64,000 nt of DNA, taken from the NCBI RefSeq assembly GCF_001486505.1, contig NZ_LN909063.1, forward strand, positions 617,642-681,641, written 5' to 3'. Shown here piece by piece: positions 15,776 through 26,052 of this stretch. Made by a program: the position numbers and the translations under genes. A model generated the notes under the pieces. The model did no database searches, was not told the DNA's origin, and was given only the letters and a program-made list of their open reading frames with translations. Every line of letters starts with the position of its first letter. Positions within the stretch are counted from its first letter, which is position 1. Source of the stretch: Paenibacillus rubinfantis. Its GTDB lineage: Bacteria; Bacillota; Bacilli; Paenibacillales; Paenibacillaceae.

Positions 15776-17749
15776 ATGAAGCGACTAAGTGTCTGTATGA
15801 TTGTTAAGGATGAGGAAGAGTTATTGCCGCGCTGTTTAGAAAGCGTTCGTACCATTGCGGATGAAATTATCATTGTTGATACAGGTTCGACAGATAAAAC
15901 GAAGGACATTGCGGCCCAATATACGGACCAAGTATATGAGTATTCTTGGACGAATGACTTTGCTGCTGCACGAAATGAATCCATTCGACACGCTACCGGC
16001 AAGTGGATTCTTATTCTGGATGCCGATGAGTATCTTTCTCCAGATGATCAGGACAAATGGGTTGCTTTCATGGAGCAAGAGAAGCCGTTGGAGTACTTGG
16101 CCTATACCTTACCGATCATAAACTTTACAGGGGATAAGGGTTACGAAGATGAAATCAGTACTTCGCCCGTCACGCGACTTTTCCCGAATTTTAAAGGCAT
16201 ATACTTTGAGAGACCTATCCACGAACAACTAACCCGCGGGACTGCAGGGGAGCTGTTTCATAAGAAACTGGATTTAAATATATATCATACAGGGTACCAG
16301 AATCTCCGCGTTGATGAGAAAAATAAACATGAGCGTAATATGCAGATCTTCAATCAAATGCAGCAAAATGGAGAGATGAGTGCATACGACTGGTTTACCT
16401 TAGGCAATCAGTATAGATATGCCAAGGAAGAGCAAAAGGCATTGGAATGTTATGAGCTGGCAATAAAGGATGCTGGAACTAAAACGGTATGGTATCCACA
16501 TTGTCTAGTAGGACTCATCACTCTATATTATAAGCAGAATAAGTTAGATAAATCGTGGGAATGGACCGAATCTAGGCTTGCGGAGTACAGTGAATTTGCT
16601 GATTATTATGCTATTAAAGGCGTACAATATGAAACTTTGGGTTTCTTTGATGAAGCTATTGCCTGTTATTTGAAAGCAATAGAGACCGCTGAATTAAGAG
16701 CAGTAAATAATCAGGAAATTTGGCTTGTAGATCCGATGTATAGTTTTGATATGCCAGTACAGCAACTGATCGAGGTCTATTCCCACACAAATGACAATCA
16801 AAAGGCTATTTATTGGCTTTCGAAGCTGCTCAACAAAAACAGGAAGAACCCCACCGTCCTGCTTAAGTTAGTTGAATGGTTATGTCATAATGATGCCCCG
16901 GAATCCGTAATTCAATTGTTGAATCAGATCTATGATGTAAACGATCCTTCGGATGTTTCTTTGTTATTTAAAATATCTCTAGCCTTAGGTCAAGAAGAGT
17001 TGGTAAATTACTATAGACCTTATCTGGATATTGATAGCCAATTAACATCGGGGGACCGGATTCGACTTTCCCTTGTACAGCAGGACAAACAAGATTGGAT
17101 GAAAAGTATTCAATCTGCTATTGGCCATGAAGAAGATCGTCCGTTCTATATGTGGTTACAGGGACTTATCGGGGCAATGCTATGGAATGAGTCTGATTTG
17201 CTTCATCGACTCACACTGAGCATAAAGGATGAAGAGGTTCAAAAACTACATCAATTCGTAATGAGTACTCTTTTGACTAACCAGCCTTCCCCGAAGAGTT
17301 CAGACTATGAAGTTAATTCGGAAAAGCTGTTTATTATCGCTAGACAGTTGTTCTTGCTTAAACAATACGAGTTATTTGATATCTTCATGAAGAAATTTCA
17401 AACCAATAACTTAGTCAATCAATTGGCGAATTATTTTTATAGCATCAATGTGCTGAATTTGGCGATGGACTATTATTCGATATTGTTGTCTAGTCAAGCG
17501 TTAAACTTTAACAGCCTGGAGAATTTGGGTTTATATCATGCCAATCAAAATTATAAAGAAGACGCTGTGGAGTTCTTGAGTTCTGCCTTAAGAGAGGAGC
17601 CTCAAGCAAGGCATCTTTATTACTTTCTCATTAAAAATGCGAGACAGGAAGAGAAAACACACTATATAGAACTGTTTAAAAGTGAGTTTCCCGAGTTCAC
17701 CACGATCTCCTTTATTGCTGACTTCCTTCATAAACAGATTCATGGATAA
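15776..17749 (+). CDS. GT2 glycosyltransferase with C-terminal TPR array
   Basis: Protein of 657 aa. The N-terminal 230 residues are a SunS-type family-2 glycosyltransferase: LSVCMIVKDEEELLPRCL, IIIVDTGSTDKTKDIA, NDFAAARNESI, and DxD-containing WILILDADEYLS. Residues 240-650 contain multiple TPR-like helical hairpins (for example DWFTLGNQYRYAKEEQKALE). GT2-TPR proteins are common in peptide/protein O- or S-glycosylation loci. Directly downstream of fliT, it is probably cotranscribed with the flagellar genes and may modify flagellin. Confidence 0.85.
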   Translation: MKRLSVCMIVKDEEELLPRCLESVRTIADEIIIVDTGSTDKTKDIAAQYTDQVYEYSWTNDFAAARNESIRHATGKWILILDADEYLSPDDQDKWVAFMEQEKPLEYLAYTLPIINFTGDKGYEDEISTSPVTRLFPNFKGIYFERPIHEQLTRGTAGELFHKKLDLNIYHTGYQNLRVDEKNKHERNMQIFNQMQQNGEMSAYDWFTLGNQYRYAKEEQKALECYELAIKDAGTKTVWYPHCLVGLITLYYKQNKLDKSWEWTESRLAEYSEFADYYAIKGVQYETLGFFDEAIACYLKAIETAELRAVNNQEIWLVDPMYSFDMPVQQLIEVYSHTNDNQKAIYWLSKLLNKNRKNPTVLLKLVEWLCHNDAPESVIQLLNQIYDVNDPSDVSLLFKISLALGQEELVNYYRPYLDIDSQLTSGDRIRLSLVQQDKQDWMKSIQSAIGHEEDRPFYMWLQGLIGAMLWNESDLLHRLTLSIKDEEVQKLHQFVMSTLLTNQPSPKSSDYEVNSEKLFIIARQLFLLKQYELFDIFMKKFQTNNLVNQLANYFYSINVLNLAMDYYSILLSSQALNFNSLENLGLYHANQNYKEDAVEFLSSALREEPQARHLYYFLIKNARQEEKTHYIELFKSEFPEFTTISFIADFLHKQIHG

Positions 17750-17752
17750 TGA

Positions 17753-17786
17753 AAGAAAGGGACTTCCTTAGAGGAGTCCCTTTCTA
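17753..17786. terminator. Bidirectional terminator between convergent genes
   Basis: GAAAGGGACT pairs with AGTCCCTTTC around a loop of 10, with T/A runs on both sides. Confidence 0.9.
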
Positions 17787-17790
17787 TTCA

Positions 17791-18180
17791 TTAGAACTTT
17801 TGCAAGTTGGTTTTAATGGAGGTCGTTGAAATATCCGGTGTTCTGGGTAAATAGACGACTTTGCATAAGGTACTTAACTCATCAAATTTTCCTCGCCAAT
17901 CATCCCCCATGACAAACACATCAATCTGGTGTTTCTGAATATCTGCACTTTTTTGCTCCCAGATGTGCTCCGGTATGACATGATCTACATATTTAATAGC
18001 TTCCAGCATCATTTTTCGTTCCTCATAGGAGAAATAGGCTTGTTTCCCTTTAATCGCATTAAAATCATCCGTTGACAGAGCCACAGTTAAATGATCCCCA
18101 AGCTCTTTAGCTCGTTTTAAAAGAAGGATGTGTCCGTAATGAAGAAGATCAAAGGTGCCGTAGGTGATGACCTTTCGCAA
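17791..18180 (-). CDS. tagD: Glycerol-3-phosphate cytidylyltransferase (TagD-like)
   Basis: Protein of 129 aa, the full TagD length. Nucleotidyltransferase motifs are GTFDLLHYGHILLLKRAK (HxGH as HYGH), VFVMGDDWRGKFD and the C-terminal RTPDISTTSIK. It makes CDP-glycerol from CTP and glycerol-3-phosphate, the donor for the neighbouring TagF-like enzyme. The pair runs opposite to the rest of the island and has its own terminator. Confidence 0.92.
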   Translation of the reverse strand: MRKVITYGTFDLLHYGHILLLKRAKELGDHLTVALSTDDFNAIKGKQAYFSYEERKMMLEAIKYVDHVIPEHIWEQKSADIQKHQIDVFVMGDDWRGKFDELSTLCKVVYLPRTPDISTTSIKTNLQKF

Positions 18181-18195
18181 AGCTAAAACCTCCTG

Positions 18196-19695
18196 TTATT
18201 TCACAGATAAAGCTGCTATTCTTTCATCGAGCAGTGCGATTAGTTGGGGCTTCATGGTTTGTTTTCTAGCCTGAACATAATTATGAAGAGCCGATTCTCT
18301 TTCACCAAGTGATTCATAAACATACCCCAGATTATAGAGTAAGTCCTCATCCCAAGGAAAGAATTGATACCCTCTTTCGAACGTTTTAATCGCTTCATGA
18401 GGATTATCGGTTAATAGATGAAGCATACCATTCATTGCGAAAATATCTGAATCTGCTGTATTGGTCTCCAAGTACTGATTGATGGCCTCATTCGCTTGTG
18501 CTAAATGCCCCTGCTCAATCATCTCATTTATTTTTTGCTTAATCTGCTGTTGCATCCTTTTATGGGTTTGAAGGAGTTGTCTTCTTTCATAGATTAGATT
18601 TAGATTCTCCTGAATGTATTCGTCAATCATTCCCCATATACGCTTAGAGGCTTTATTATCTTGATAAGTATGGCATAAGTTAAGAATGGTTTGTCGCTTG
18701 TCCGAATAAGAATCCTGGCCTGAGATGAGGTTGTAAATAGTACCCTGCAGTTCCTTTTGTGTGTATACCTTTGGACCCGGAGTCCAAAAATCATAAGGCT
18801 CAAATAATAAACCGCGGTTTCCTTTATATTCCTCCAAATCAGTTGGTAAAAATACAATGGGACGGTTTAGCAGTAAATAATCAATGTACACCGATGAATA
18901 ATCGGTAATTAGCATATCCGCCGCGCTTAACACATCGTAAAGATCTAAATTGGCTTGACCTAACATCCCATCGTTAAGTACAAGGATTTTTGGGGATTTC
19001 AATTGTTCCAATTCTTCTGCAAAATAGGCTTCTTCAAACGGGTGAAGCTTAATAATTAACGTAATCTGATTTTCTTCGAGAAACTTCAGTAACTCCTTTT
19101 GCTCGAACGCAGGAAGACCGAAAAGATTCTTGGAGTTTTTGGATCCTTCCACCTTGTTTGGAGTCATCACAGACTTTCGGAAAGTAGGCATAAAGAAAAT
19201 GAATTTCTCTTTAACCACATCCAGTTGTGGATATAGGGTGTTCAAATTGGCTTTGCTCCCGTTCGAGAAAAGAGCATCATTCCGCGGTACCCCCGTTACC
19301 CTGTACTGACGGATGTTAGCGCCATTGCAAGCATTCATCGCTGTATTGTACAGCGGGGAATAGGACATGATCATATCCATCTTGGCCCAGTGCTGTTGGA
19401 TGTGTTCATCGGGAACTTGCTCTTGCTTGTCCATTTTCGCCATGCCTTTTAATGGGAAGCCGTGCCACAGATCAATATTGATTTTGTCATAAGGAGACAA
19501 GTACTCGCCATGTGTTGTAATATACACGTCACTCTGATCGATATAGCGATTGTGGCGGAATTGCTCCTCCGTCAGCAGTTCAATATCGTATTTAGTTCTC
19601 AGTTCATCCGAAGCAGCACGGTATAAGTAGTAGTTGTTTGATCCTGATGAGGATAAGTGAAAGAGGGTGATTTTGATTTTATCTTGGTTTTCCAT
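18196..19695 (-). CDS. CDP-glycerol glycerophosphotransferase family protein with TPR tail
   Basis: Protein of 499 aa. Residues 1-370 are a TagB/TagF-type transferase: DLWHGFPLKGMAK, FIFFMPTFRKS, IIKLHPFEEAYF, and the donor-site region MLITDYSSVYIDYLLL. Residues 390-499 form TPR helices (ALHNYVQARK near the end). It lies 15 bp upstream of tagD on the same strand. The TPR tail is unusual for teichoic-acid enzymes and mirrors the other island proteins, so glycerol-phosphate decoration of a protein glycan is possible; classical wall teichoic acid synthesis is the alternative. Confidence 0.82.
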   Translation of the reverse strand: MENQDKIKITLFHLSSSGSNNYYLYRAASDELRTKYDIELLTEEQFRHNRYIDQSDVYITTHGEYLSPYDKINIDLWHGFPLKGMAKMDKQEQVPDEHIQQHWAKMDMIMSYSPLYNTAMNACNGANIRQYRVTGVPRNDALFSNGSKANLNTLYPQLDVVKEKFIFFMPTFRKSVMTPNKVEGSKNSKNLFGLPAFEQKELLKFLEENQITLIIKLHPFEEAYFAEELEQLKSPKILVLNDGMLGQANLDLYDVLSAADMLITDYSSVYIDYLLLNRPIVFLPTDLEEYKGNRGLLFEPYDFWTPGPKVYTQKELQGTIYNLISGQDSYSDKRQTILNLCHTYQDNKASKRIWGMIDEYIQENLNLIYERRQLLQTHKRMQQQIKQKINEMIEQGHLAQANEAINQYLETNTADSDIFAMNGMLHLLTDNPHEAIKTFERGYQFFPWDEDLLYNLGYVYESLGERESALHNYVQARKQTMKPQLIALLDERIAALSVK

Positions 19696-19902
19696 TTTAG
19701 GTCCTTTCCGATAGCTATGGACAAAATCTCTTTATATATTTTATCGGAATATAGAACAATGTACTTAATGAAAGCCTATATTTAAAAAATGGAAAACAAT
19801 ACATTGGGGAATGTACATAAATGATCTCTTTGAAATCGATAATAATACCGATAATAAAAATAATAATATTTTCGAAGGAATCAGGATTATAAGGAGATAA
19901 AT
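19696..19902. promoter_or_regulatory. Divergent AT-rich promoter region
   Basis: The 207-bp gap between the reversed tagF-like gene and the first rightward island gene is very AT-rich and must drive both directions. Runs such as ACCGATAATAAAA suggest promoter elements, but no pair of hexamers is convincing. A ribosome site (AAGGAG) precedes the rightward start at 19903. Confidence 0.5.
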
Positions 19903-21957
19903 ATGAAAAAGACTAGTATTATTTTGGCTGGTTTTGATGAGGAAATTGAATATTTGAAGGATTCTATTGATAGCATACGACGCTATACAGAAAAAGGCTT
20001 GTATGAACTGATTGTGGTTAGTTCGTTTGGATCGATGAAAGTGAGTTCCTGGTTATCGGAACAAACAGACTTAAGACCTCTCTTTATTGATAATGAAGAT
20101 CTCACGCTAACTCAAGCTTGGAATCAAGGCGCTCAATTTGCTCTTGGGGATTTTATATTATTTATGCATGCTGATAATATAGTGACTGAAAATTGGTTAG
20201 TAAAGTTAAGAGATGCGATAGAAAATAATGATGGAATTGGAGCAGTAGGGCCTCTTACAAATTATGCAACAAACAATTATCCAACTGAAGAAGTGAAATT
20301 TTCCTCAATTAATGATTTGTTATCATATTCTAACCAAATTGATGGGGCTGAGCTTGAAAAAGTATTGGTTTTATCGGATTTTATGGTATTTATGAAAAGA
20401 ACGGTTTTCGAAGAGGTTGGTTTTTTTGATGAGCAATTTAGCGGGAGTTCCCTGATTGTTGATTACTCAATGAGATTGAGTAAAGCAGGTTGGAGTATAG
20501 CGGTTTCTAAAAATACTTTTATTTATCATTATGGTTATAACGAACCAAGCCAAAAAAAGATATTTATGGAAAACTTCAAGAAAAAATGGGGTTTCGATAT
20601 TGATTATACAAGTCCTTTAGATAGAGTAATAAGATATATTCATAGAGAAAAAGATGATATTTTTAGTGTTTTAATAATAGGAAGTGGAATTGGTGCAACA
20701 AATCTAGAATTACTCAAAAGGTTCCCACATGCGGATGTTTATGGGTGTAATATTGAAGATGGAGTTCCTCATATTTTTTCTTATAATGTGTTTGAAATAC
20801 TACTTAATGACTGTGCTAGGAAATTCGATTATATCATCCTTAATCCAAAACTCGAATTGGATAAAATACTAAATAAAGCATTTAACCTTCTGGATGACTC
20901 AGGAAAACTATTAATTGAAATGCCTAATTTGAACTATTTCGAAAATGTGCGGAGTTTACTTTGTGGTAGTGGATTCCAGACAGATAAGCGGTTTTGGAAT
21001 CTGACAGACATAGTATCGTTGTTTGAAAAAGAGGGATTTGCAGAGTTAGATGTGGATTATGTCACCAAGCAATTAATTGATGAGGACACCTATTTTATTA
21101 AAGAGGTTGAAGCGTTGGTTGATGAACTTCCTTATGAGTTTGAAGTTGAGAGTTTTGTGATTACCGCTCAAAAAAACTCTCGCAATTATATCTTGCACGG
21201 TTATTTTAAGGAGTTACTCACTAAACCTCAGGAAAGGTTACTTTCATCAATATATTCCCACTCTACTGAACAAATTTTGGCCTCTCTGGATTCGTACGAA
21301 GGAGGGGGGCGAATTAATATAATGAATTATCTGGGGATTTATTATCTTGAAAAAAAGCAATACGACAGTGCATTAGCATTTTTTAATAAAGCATATGAAT
21401 ACGATCCTGAAGAGGCCATTACAATTACTAATATAGCAACTTATTTGTATACGATTGGTGAAGAACAGGACGCATTATGTTGGCTGAATAAACTAGAGGA
21501 TAAAAGTGATCAGATCCTAAAGTGGATGAGCGAAATAGAATTAGGCATATATAAAAACAAATATGAAGAAAACCAATTAAAATTTCTGCTTCGACGTATA
21601 GAAAATGACGTGGAGAAAAGTGAAGCGTGCAATTCTATTCTGCAATTAATAGAACTAGGTAAAATTTCAATTGATCAGATTGTAAACAATGTTAATTTAT
21701 ATGTATTTGATAAAGTAGGGGTGTTTAACCAAATATCGGCCATGTGTTTTGATTCTGAACTATATGATTGGGTTTTGCCTTTTTTAGAGCACGCATATGA
21801 TAAAGATAGTAATAACCCGAATACCTTATATAATTTAGGTATGGTTTTATACAGTTTTAATGAGTACAATCTTGCGCTTAATTTTTTGTACCAGATAAAT
21901 GGTATAGATGAAGATATTGAGTTGCTAAAAAGGAAGATTAAGGAGAAAATACAATGA
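19903..21957 (+). CDS. GT2-like / degenerate methyltransferase / TPR fusion protein
   Basis: Protein of 684 aa. Residues 1-225 have a GT2 fold (IILAGFDEEIEYLKDSI, ELIVVSSFGS) in which the usual DxD is replaced by FMHADNIV. Residues 250-400 form a SAM-methyltransferase-like domain (VLIIGSGIGATNLELL) whose later motifs are weak. Residues 460-684 contain TPR units (YDSALAFFNKAYEYDPEEA). It has the same plan as the protein at 26876, apparently a diverged paralogue, possibly with reduced catalytic function. AT-rich codon use suggests transfer. It overlaps the next gene by 4 bp. Confidence 0.78.
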   Translation: MKKTSIILAGFDEEIEYLKDSIDSIRRYTEKGLYELIVVSSFGSMKVSSWLSEQTDLRPLFIDNEDLTLTQAWNQGAQFALGDFILFMHADNIVTENWLVKLRDAIENNDGIGAVGPLTNYATNNYPTEEVKFSSINDLLSYSNQIDGAELEKVLVLSDFMVFMKRTVFEEVGFFDEQFSGSSLIVDYSMRLSKAGWSIAVSKNTFIYHYGYNEPSQKKIFMENFKKKWGFDIDYTSPLDRVIRYIHREKDDIFSVLIIGSGIGATNLELLKRFPHADVYGCNIEDGVPHIFSYNVFEILLNDCARKFDYIILNPKLELDKILNKAFNLLDDSGKLLIEMPNLNYFENVRSLLCGSGFQTDKRFWNLTDIVSLFEKEGFAELDVDYVTKQLIDEDTYFIKEVEALVDELPYEFEVESFVITAQKNSRNYILHGYFKELLTKPQERLLSSIYSHSTEQILASLDSYEGGGRINIMNYLGIYYLEKKQYDSALAFFNKAYEYDPEEAITITNIATYLYTIGEEQDALCWLNKLEDKSDQILKWMSEIELGIYKNKYEENQLKFLLRRIENDVEKSEACNSILQLIELGKISIDQIVNNVNLYVFDKVGVFNQISAMCFDSELYDWVLPFLEHAYDKDSNNPNTLYNLGMVLYSFNEYNLALNFLYQINGIDEDIELLKRKIKEKIQ

Positions 21958-24900
21958 ATGAGAATAAAATAGCATTTATCACTTGTTCAACAGATAAAAT
22001 CTTATATGAAGAATGCCTACGATATATTAAGGCTTTAAATGTACCTGAAATGATAGAAGTCGAGATCATTAATATTACCGATGCGGAATATTTATCTGTA
22101 GGGTATAATCGTGCATTAAAGCAAAGTGACGCAAAATTCAAAGTTTATATTGATGAAAAAACATTAATAATTAATAAGGATTTTATCTTTGATACCATTA
22201 ATTTATTCAAACTGAACCCTAGAATTGGTGCTATTGGAGTAATTGGATCTAAGACTCTACCGACAAATTGTAGGTGGGAGATATCACCAGAAACGTATGG
22301 TTGTATTCTCCACAATTCTAATAAAAGTAATATGGAACTTCTAAGTTTTAATCCAATTGAGAAAGAGTTTGAATTGGTAAGAGTACTAGATGGGCTTCTT
22401 ATGGTTACTCAATATGATATTCCATGGATAGAAGATAAATATCGTAACAAAGATATATACAGCATTTCACAATCAGTTTCTTATAGTGAAGAGGGGTATC
22501 TTTTGGCAACTCCAAAACAAGAGAACCCATGGTGCATATACGATGACGAGTTAATTCATGAATTCGATAGAGATAGTATTAATTTTATTTTAGATAAATA
22601 TAGGTCATTATTCCCGCTAGTAAGTATATTGATTCCAACGTATAATCGTCCAAACTTTTTCTTACAGGCATTAGAAAGTGTGATAAATCAATCGTATAAG
22701 AATATTGAGATTATTGTTTGTGATGATAGCACCAATAACGATACAGAACAAGCTATTATCCCCTATTTACTACAATTTGAAAATATTAAGTACTATAAGA
22801 ATGAAAAAAACTTAGGGCAGTTTGAAAACGACCTAAAGTGTCTTGACTTAAGTAAAGGTGATTTTATTAACTTTTTAATGGATGATGATTTATTTCACCC
22901 TCTTAAAATTGAAAAAATGATGGACTATTTGATACGTGACAAGGATCAAAATATAAAACTTGTGACATCCCATCGTCAACTTATCAACTCAGAAGGAGAT
23001 TATTTAGAAGATTGGGCCGCGACTGAGAGACTATTTGAAGAGGATACAGTAATAGATGGAATATCTTTAGGAGAATTTTTACTTAAAAACATTGTGAATT
23101 CTATTGGTGAACCTACAACAGTCTTATTTAGAAAAAATACACTGATTGAACGTTTTGGCTATTTTGCTAATAGGAAGTATGTGTGTAATGTGGATTTGGC
23201 TAGTTGGATGGGCATACTTCATCAAGGAAATGCTGTTTACATTAGTGAGAGTCTAAGCTTCTTCAGAATTCATAATGGTCAACAGTTACAAAACAGAAAA
23301 ATGTTGATAAATGGAAGAATTGATTTCTGTAATCTTCTCTTAAACGCAACTAAATTCGGATATTTTAAAGATAAGGCTGAGTATTTGATGGCATTAGAAA
23401 ATATGTGGCATTTTTTGAATGATATCGAAAAAAGAGTAGGTTACGTTACATTTGATGACGAGTATGATGATTTGATTTCAATCAAAAAAGTGCTGCAAGA
23501 TGAAATATTTACGATTAGAACTAATAATCAATACGTTCATAAAACGGAGAATCATCAATTAGATAATAACAATGCTTTTGCTTTTCTTCCTGAATTTGAG
23601 TGTTATGTAAGAAAAGATATAACTAATATTGACTACGCAGATGGTAGTGAAGATTATATAATTAATATTTTCAAAGAGTTAAAGCATATTCGTGAAGATT
23701 CTCAAAATTTGCTCCCCTTTATAAATAGTTGGGGAAGTAAGTATCATTTATCACCAGCTAGACATAATTTGTTTGACTTTATCAAAGAATTGTTGCTAGA
23801 GAAAAAAGGGCCATTATTGGAATTAGGAGGTGGAATGGGGGCAATTACATGGTGGTTAGCTCAGAATTTTAAAGAAGTTGATGTTATAGAAGGAAGCTTA
23901 AAGAGAGCACACGCTAATGTGTTGAGAAATAAAGAGTTTTCTAACGTCAAAGTTTATGTAGATAATCTGCTAAATATGTCTTTCCCTCGAGAAAAGTATG
24001 ATATTGCAACTTTAATAGGGGTGCTAGAGTACATTCCATTCTATGCCAAATCAACCAACCCTCAACAAACATGTGTAGAGCTTTTGAAGGAGGTAGGTGA
24101 TCACCTAGAAGACGATGGTATATTGGTTGTTGCAATTGAAAATAAGCTTGGAGCGAAGTACTTCTCAGGATGTGCGGAAGATCATAATAATCAACTCTTT
24201 TCAGGTATATCTGGATATCCAGAATCATCAGCTATTACCTTCAGTAGGAAAGAACTTACGGAAGTTCTAAAGAATGCCGGATATGAGAATATTCAATTTT
24301 ATCATTGCTTCCCTGATTATAAATTCCCAAGCACTATAATTAAAGAGAGTGAAAACATGTATGACTGGAATTATGGCGGAGTCATGAGAGGGTTATTCCC
24401 TAGCAATGGACAACATAGAGAATATTTAATGCCAGATGCGTTATTAATTGATTCTTTATCTTCAGCCCAATTACTTCATGAGTTCTCTAACTCATTCTTA
24501 GTCCTGTGTTCAAAGTCAACGTCAGTTAATTTAAAAACTAAAGTAAGTATGACTAAATACTCTAACAGGGATGAGGTTAAGCCAATATATCATCATAAAG
24601 TGAATTTTCTATTTGATGATAATGGATACAAAAAAGTTGAAAGAACGCCGTTATCCTCAGTTTCAAAGAGCATTATATCTGATAGACACACATTTGAGCT
24701 ACGTAATGAACCATATATAGAGGGGAAAAGCTTAACTTTAGAAGCATATAGGCATTTACTGAGAAGGGATAATTATAATGAGTTAGTATTTCTTATTAAG
24801 GAAGTAAGAAGACACCTTCTTAATGATTTTAGTACTGGGAAGTTAGACCCGAATAAATTTTATTATGTTAAAGGTGAGAGTATTGACTATTCATACAATA

Positions 24901-25229
24901 ATTTAATTCGAGATAAGGAAGGTAGAGTAAGGTTTGTGGATAGAAAGTGGATTTACTGTGACAATATCACAGAAGATTACGTGATATTCCGAAATCTAAA
25001 TTCATTATTCCAAGAAATGCACCCATATATAACTTTCTCGAAGGCATCTGACTTTATTCTATTTATCATAAAACAATTATATTCGAATTTTGATGAAAAT
25101 CGCTTATATCAGCACTATCAAATGGAGTCTATATTCCAAAATTCAGTAAATAGGAAAAATGAGGGGATTGTAAATTTATCAAGCACAGCAAAGCAAAAAT
25201 CTTTTGTAAATAAAATGGGACTAAATTAA
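21954..25229 (+). CDS. Giant multidomain glycosyltransferase-methyltransferase
   Basis: Protein of 1091 aa. Residues 1-200 resemble the StrF/Glyco_tranf_2_5 type (IAFITCSTDKILYEECL, SVGYNRAL). Residues 220-450 are a GT2 domain (LVSILIPTYNRPNFFLQAL, VCDDSTNNDTE, MDDDLF as DxD). Residues 610-770 are a SAM methyltransferase (PLLELGGGMGAITWWLAQ, ATLIGVLEYIP). The last 200 residues are unassigned. Such fusions occur in O-antigen and protein-glycan loci. The sequence is strongly AT-rich. The product probably builds and methylates a glycan; substrate unknown. Confidence 0.8.
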   Translation: MNENKIAFITCSTDKILYEECLRYIKALNVPEMIEVEIINITDAEYLSVGYNRALKQSDAKFKVYIDEKTLIINKDFIFDTINLFKLNPRIGAIGVIGSKTLPTNCRWEISPETYGCILHNSNKSNMELLSFNPIEKEFELVRVLDGLLMVTQYDIPWIEDKYRNKDIYSISQSVSYSEEGYLLATPKQENPWCIYDDELIHEFDRDSINFILDKYRSLFPLVSILIPTYNRPNFFLQALESVINQSYKNIEIIVCDDSTNNDTEQAIIPYLLQFENIKYYKNEKNLGQFENDLKCLDLSKGDFINFLMDDDLFHPLKIEKMMDYLIRDKDQNIKLVTSHRQLINSEGDYLEDWAATERLFEEDTVIDGISLGEFLLKNIVNSIGEPTTVLFRKNTLIERFGYFANRKYVCNVDLASWMGILHQGNAVYISESLSFFRIHNGQQLQNRKMLINGRIDFCNLLLNATKFGYFKDKAEYLMALENMWHFLNDIEKRVGYVTFDDEYDDLISIKKVLQDEIFTIRTNNQYVHKTENHQLDNNNAFAFLPEFECYVRKDITNIDYADGSEDYIINIFKELKHIREDSQNLLPFINSWGSKYHLSPARHNLFDFIKELLLEKKGPLLELGGGMGAITWWLAQNFKEVDVIEGSLKRAHANVLRNKEFSNVKVYVDNLLNMSFPREKYDIATLIGVLEYIPFYAKSTNPQQTCVELLKEVGDHLEDDGILVVAIENKLGAKYFSGCAEDHNNQLFSGISGYPESSAITFSRKELTEVLKNAGYENIQFYHCFPDYKFPSTIIKESENMYDWNYGGVMRGLFPSNGQHREYLMPDALLIDSLSSAQLLHEFSNSFLVLCSKSTSVNLKTKVSMTKYSNRDEVKPIYHHKVNFLFDDNGYKKVERTPLSSVSKSIISDRHTFELRNEPYIEGKSLTLEAYRHLLRRDNYNELVFLIKEVRRHLLNDFSTGKLDPNKFYYVKGESIDYSYNNLIRDKEGRVRFVDRKWIYCDNITEDYVIFRNLNSLFQEMHPYITFSKASDFILFIIKQLYSNFDENRLYQHYQMESIFQNSVNRKNEGIVNLSSTAKQKSFVNKMGLN

Positions 25230-25245
25230 TTGTAGGAGTTATTCT

Positions 25246-26034
25246 ATGACCTGTGTAAGTTTACTTACTATTCTACTAAGCTGGAATAGACCTGAATTGT
25301 TGGAACAAACTATAAATAGTTATCATAAAACAATTACGTGCACTTTCAAACTAGTGGTAGTTGACAATGGGTCGGATACTGAAACTACTCATTTACTGTC
25401 TGAGTTATCTCAAAAATTCGACTTTGATGTTCTATATTTGGAAGAGAACATAGGAGGGGAGGCTTTCAATTTAATACTTGATAGAGATTATAATTATAAA
25501 TATGTGCACTTTTCCGAAAATGATCTAGAGTATTTACCGGGATGGGATGAACAAATAATAAAAAAATTGAATCTTTTTCACCAAATTGGACAGATATCTC
25601 TCTTCTCTCCAGTCCCTCAAACGGAAATAGGAGAGATTTGGGAAGCCAAAAATGCTAAGCTTATATCCCGTGAGGGATTGTCCTTCTATATAACAGATCA
25701 AAATGTTGGAACTTCTTCTGTGGTGAGAAAGGAACTAATTGAACAGGGGCTTAGATGGAGTAATTTTGAATCTGGCCAATGGAGGTTCCCAGCAGATGGA
25801 CAATTCTCAGGTGATGTTAGGAGACTTGGCTGGTACGTAGCTTGGAATGATAGATACTTAGTTACAAATTGGGGGCATAACATCCAAGAGTTTGAAAAAA
25901 ACTTGGAGTATTACTTATCTAATTATAAAGCTAAGACATGGTTCTCTATTGAAGGATTAAAAGAAAGGCTACTTAAAAATGGTTATAGATTGGTAGAAGA
26001 TGGTGAAAAAAGCAAGCTAATTAAGATAGATTAA
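25246..26034 (+). CDS. Family-2 glycosyltransferase
   Basis: Soluble protein of 262 aa with a GT2 N-terminus (SLLTILLSWNRPELLEQTI, LVVVDNGSD) and an SEND motif (VHFSENDLEYLPG) in the place of DxD. The C-terminal part is less conserved. It lies 16 bp after the giant fusion gene, with TGTAGGAG upstream, in the AT-rich operon. Confidence 0.78.
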   Translation: MTCVSLLTILLSWNRPELLEQTINSYHKTITCTFKLVVVDNGSDTETTHLLSELSQKFDFDVLYLEENIGGEAFNLILDRDYNYKYVHFSENDLEYLPGWDEQIIKKLNLFHQIGQISLFSPVPQTEIGEIWEAKNAKLISREGLSFYITDQNVGTSSVVRKELIEQGLRWSNFESGQWRFPADGQFSGDVRRLGWYVAWNDRYLVTNWGHNIQEFEKNLEYYLSNYKAKTWFSIEGLKERLLKNGYRLVEDGEKSKLIKID

Positions 26035-26052
26035 CATAAGCGGGGTAAATAT

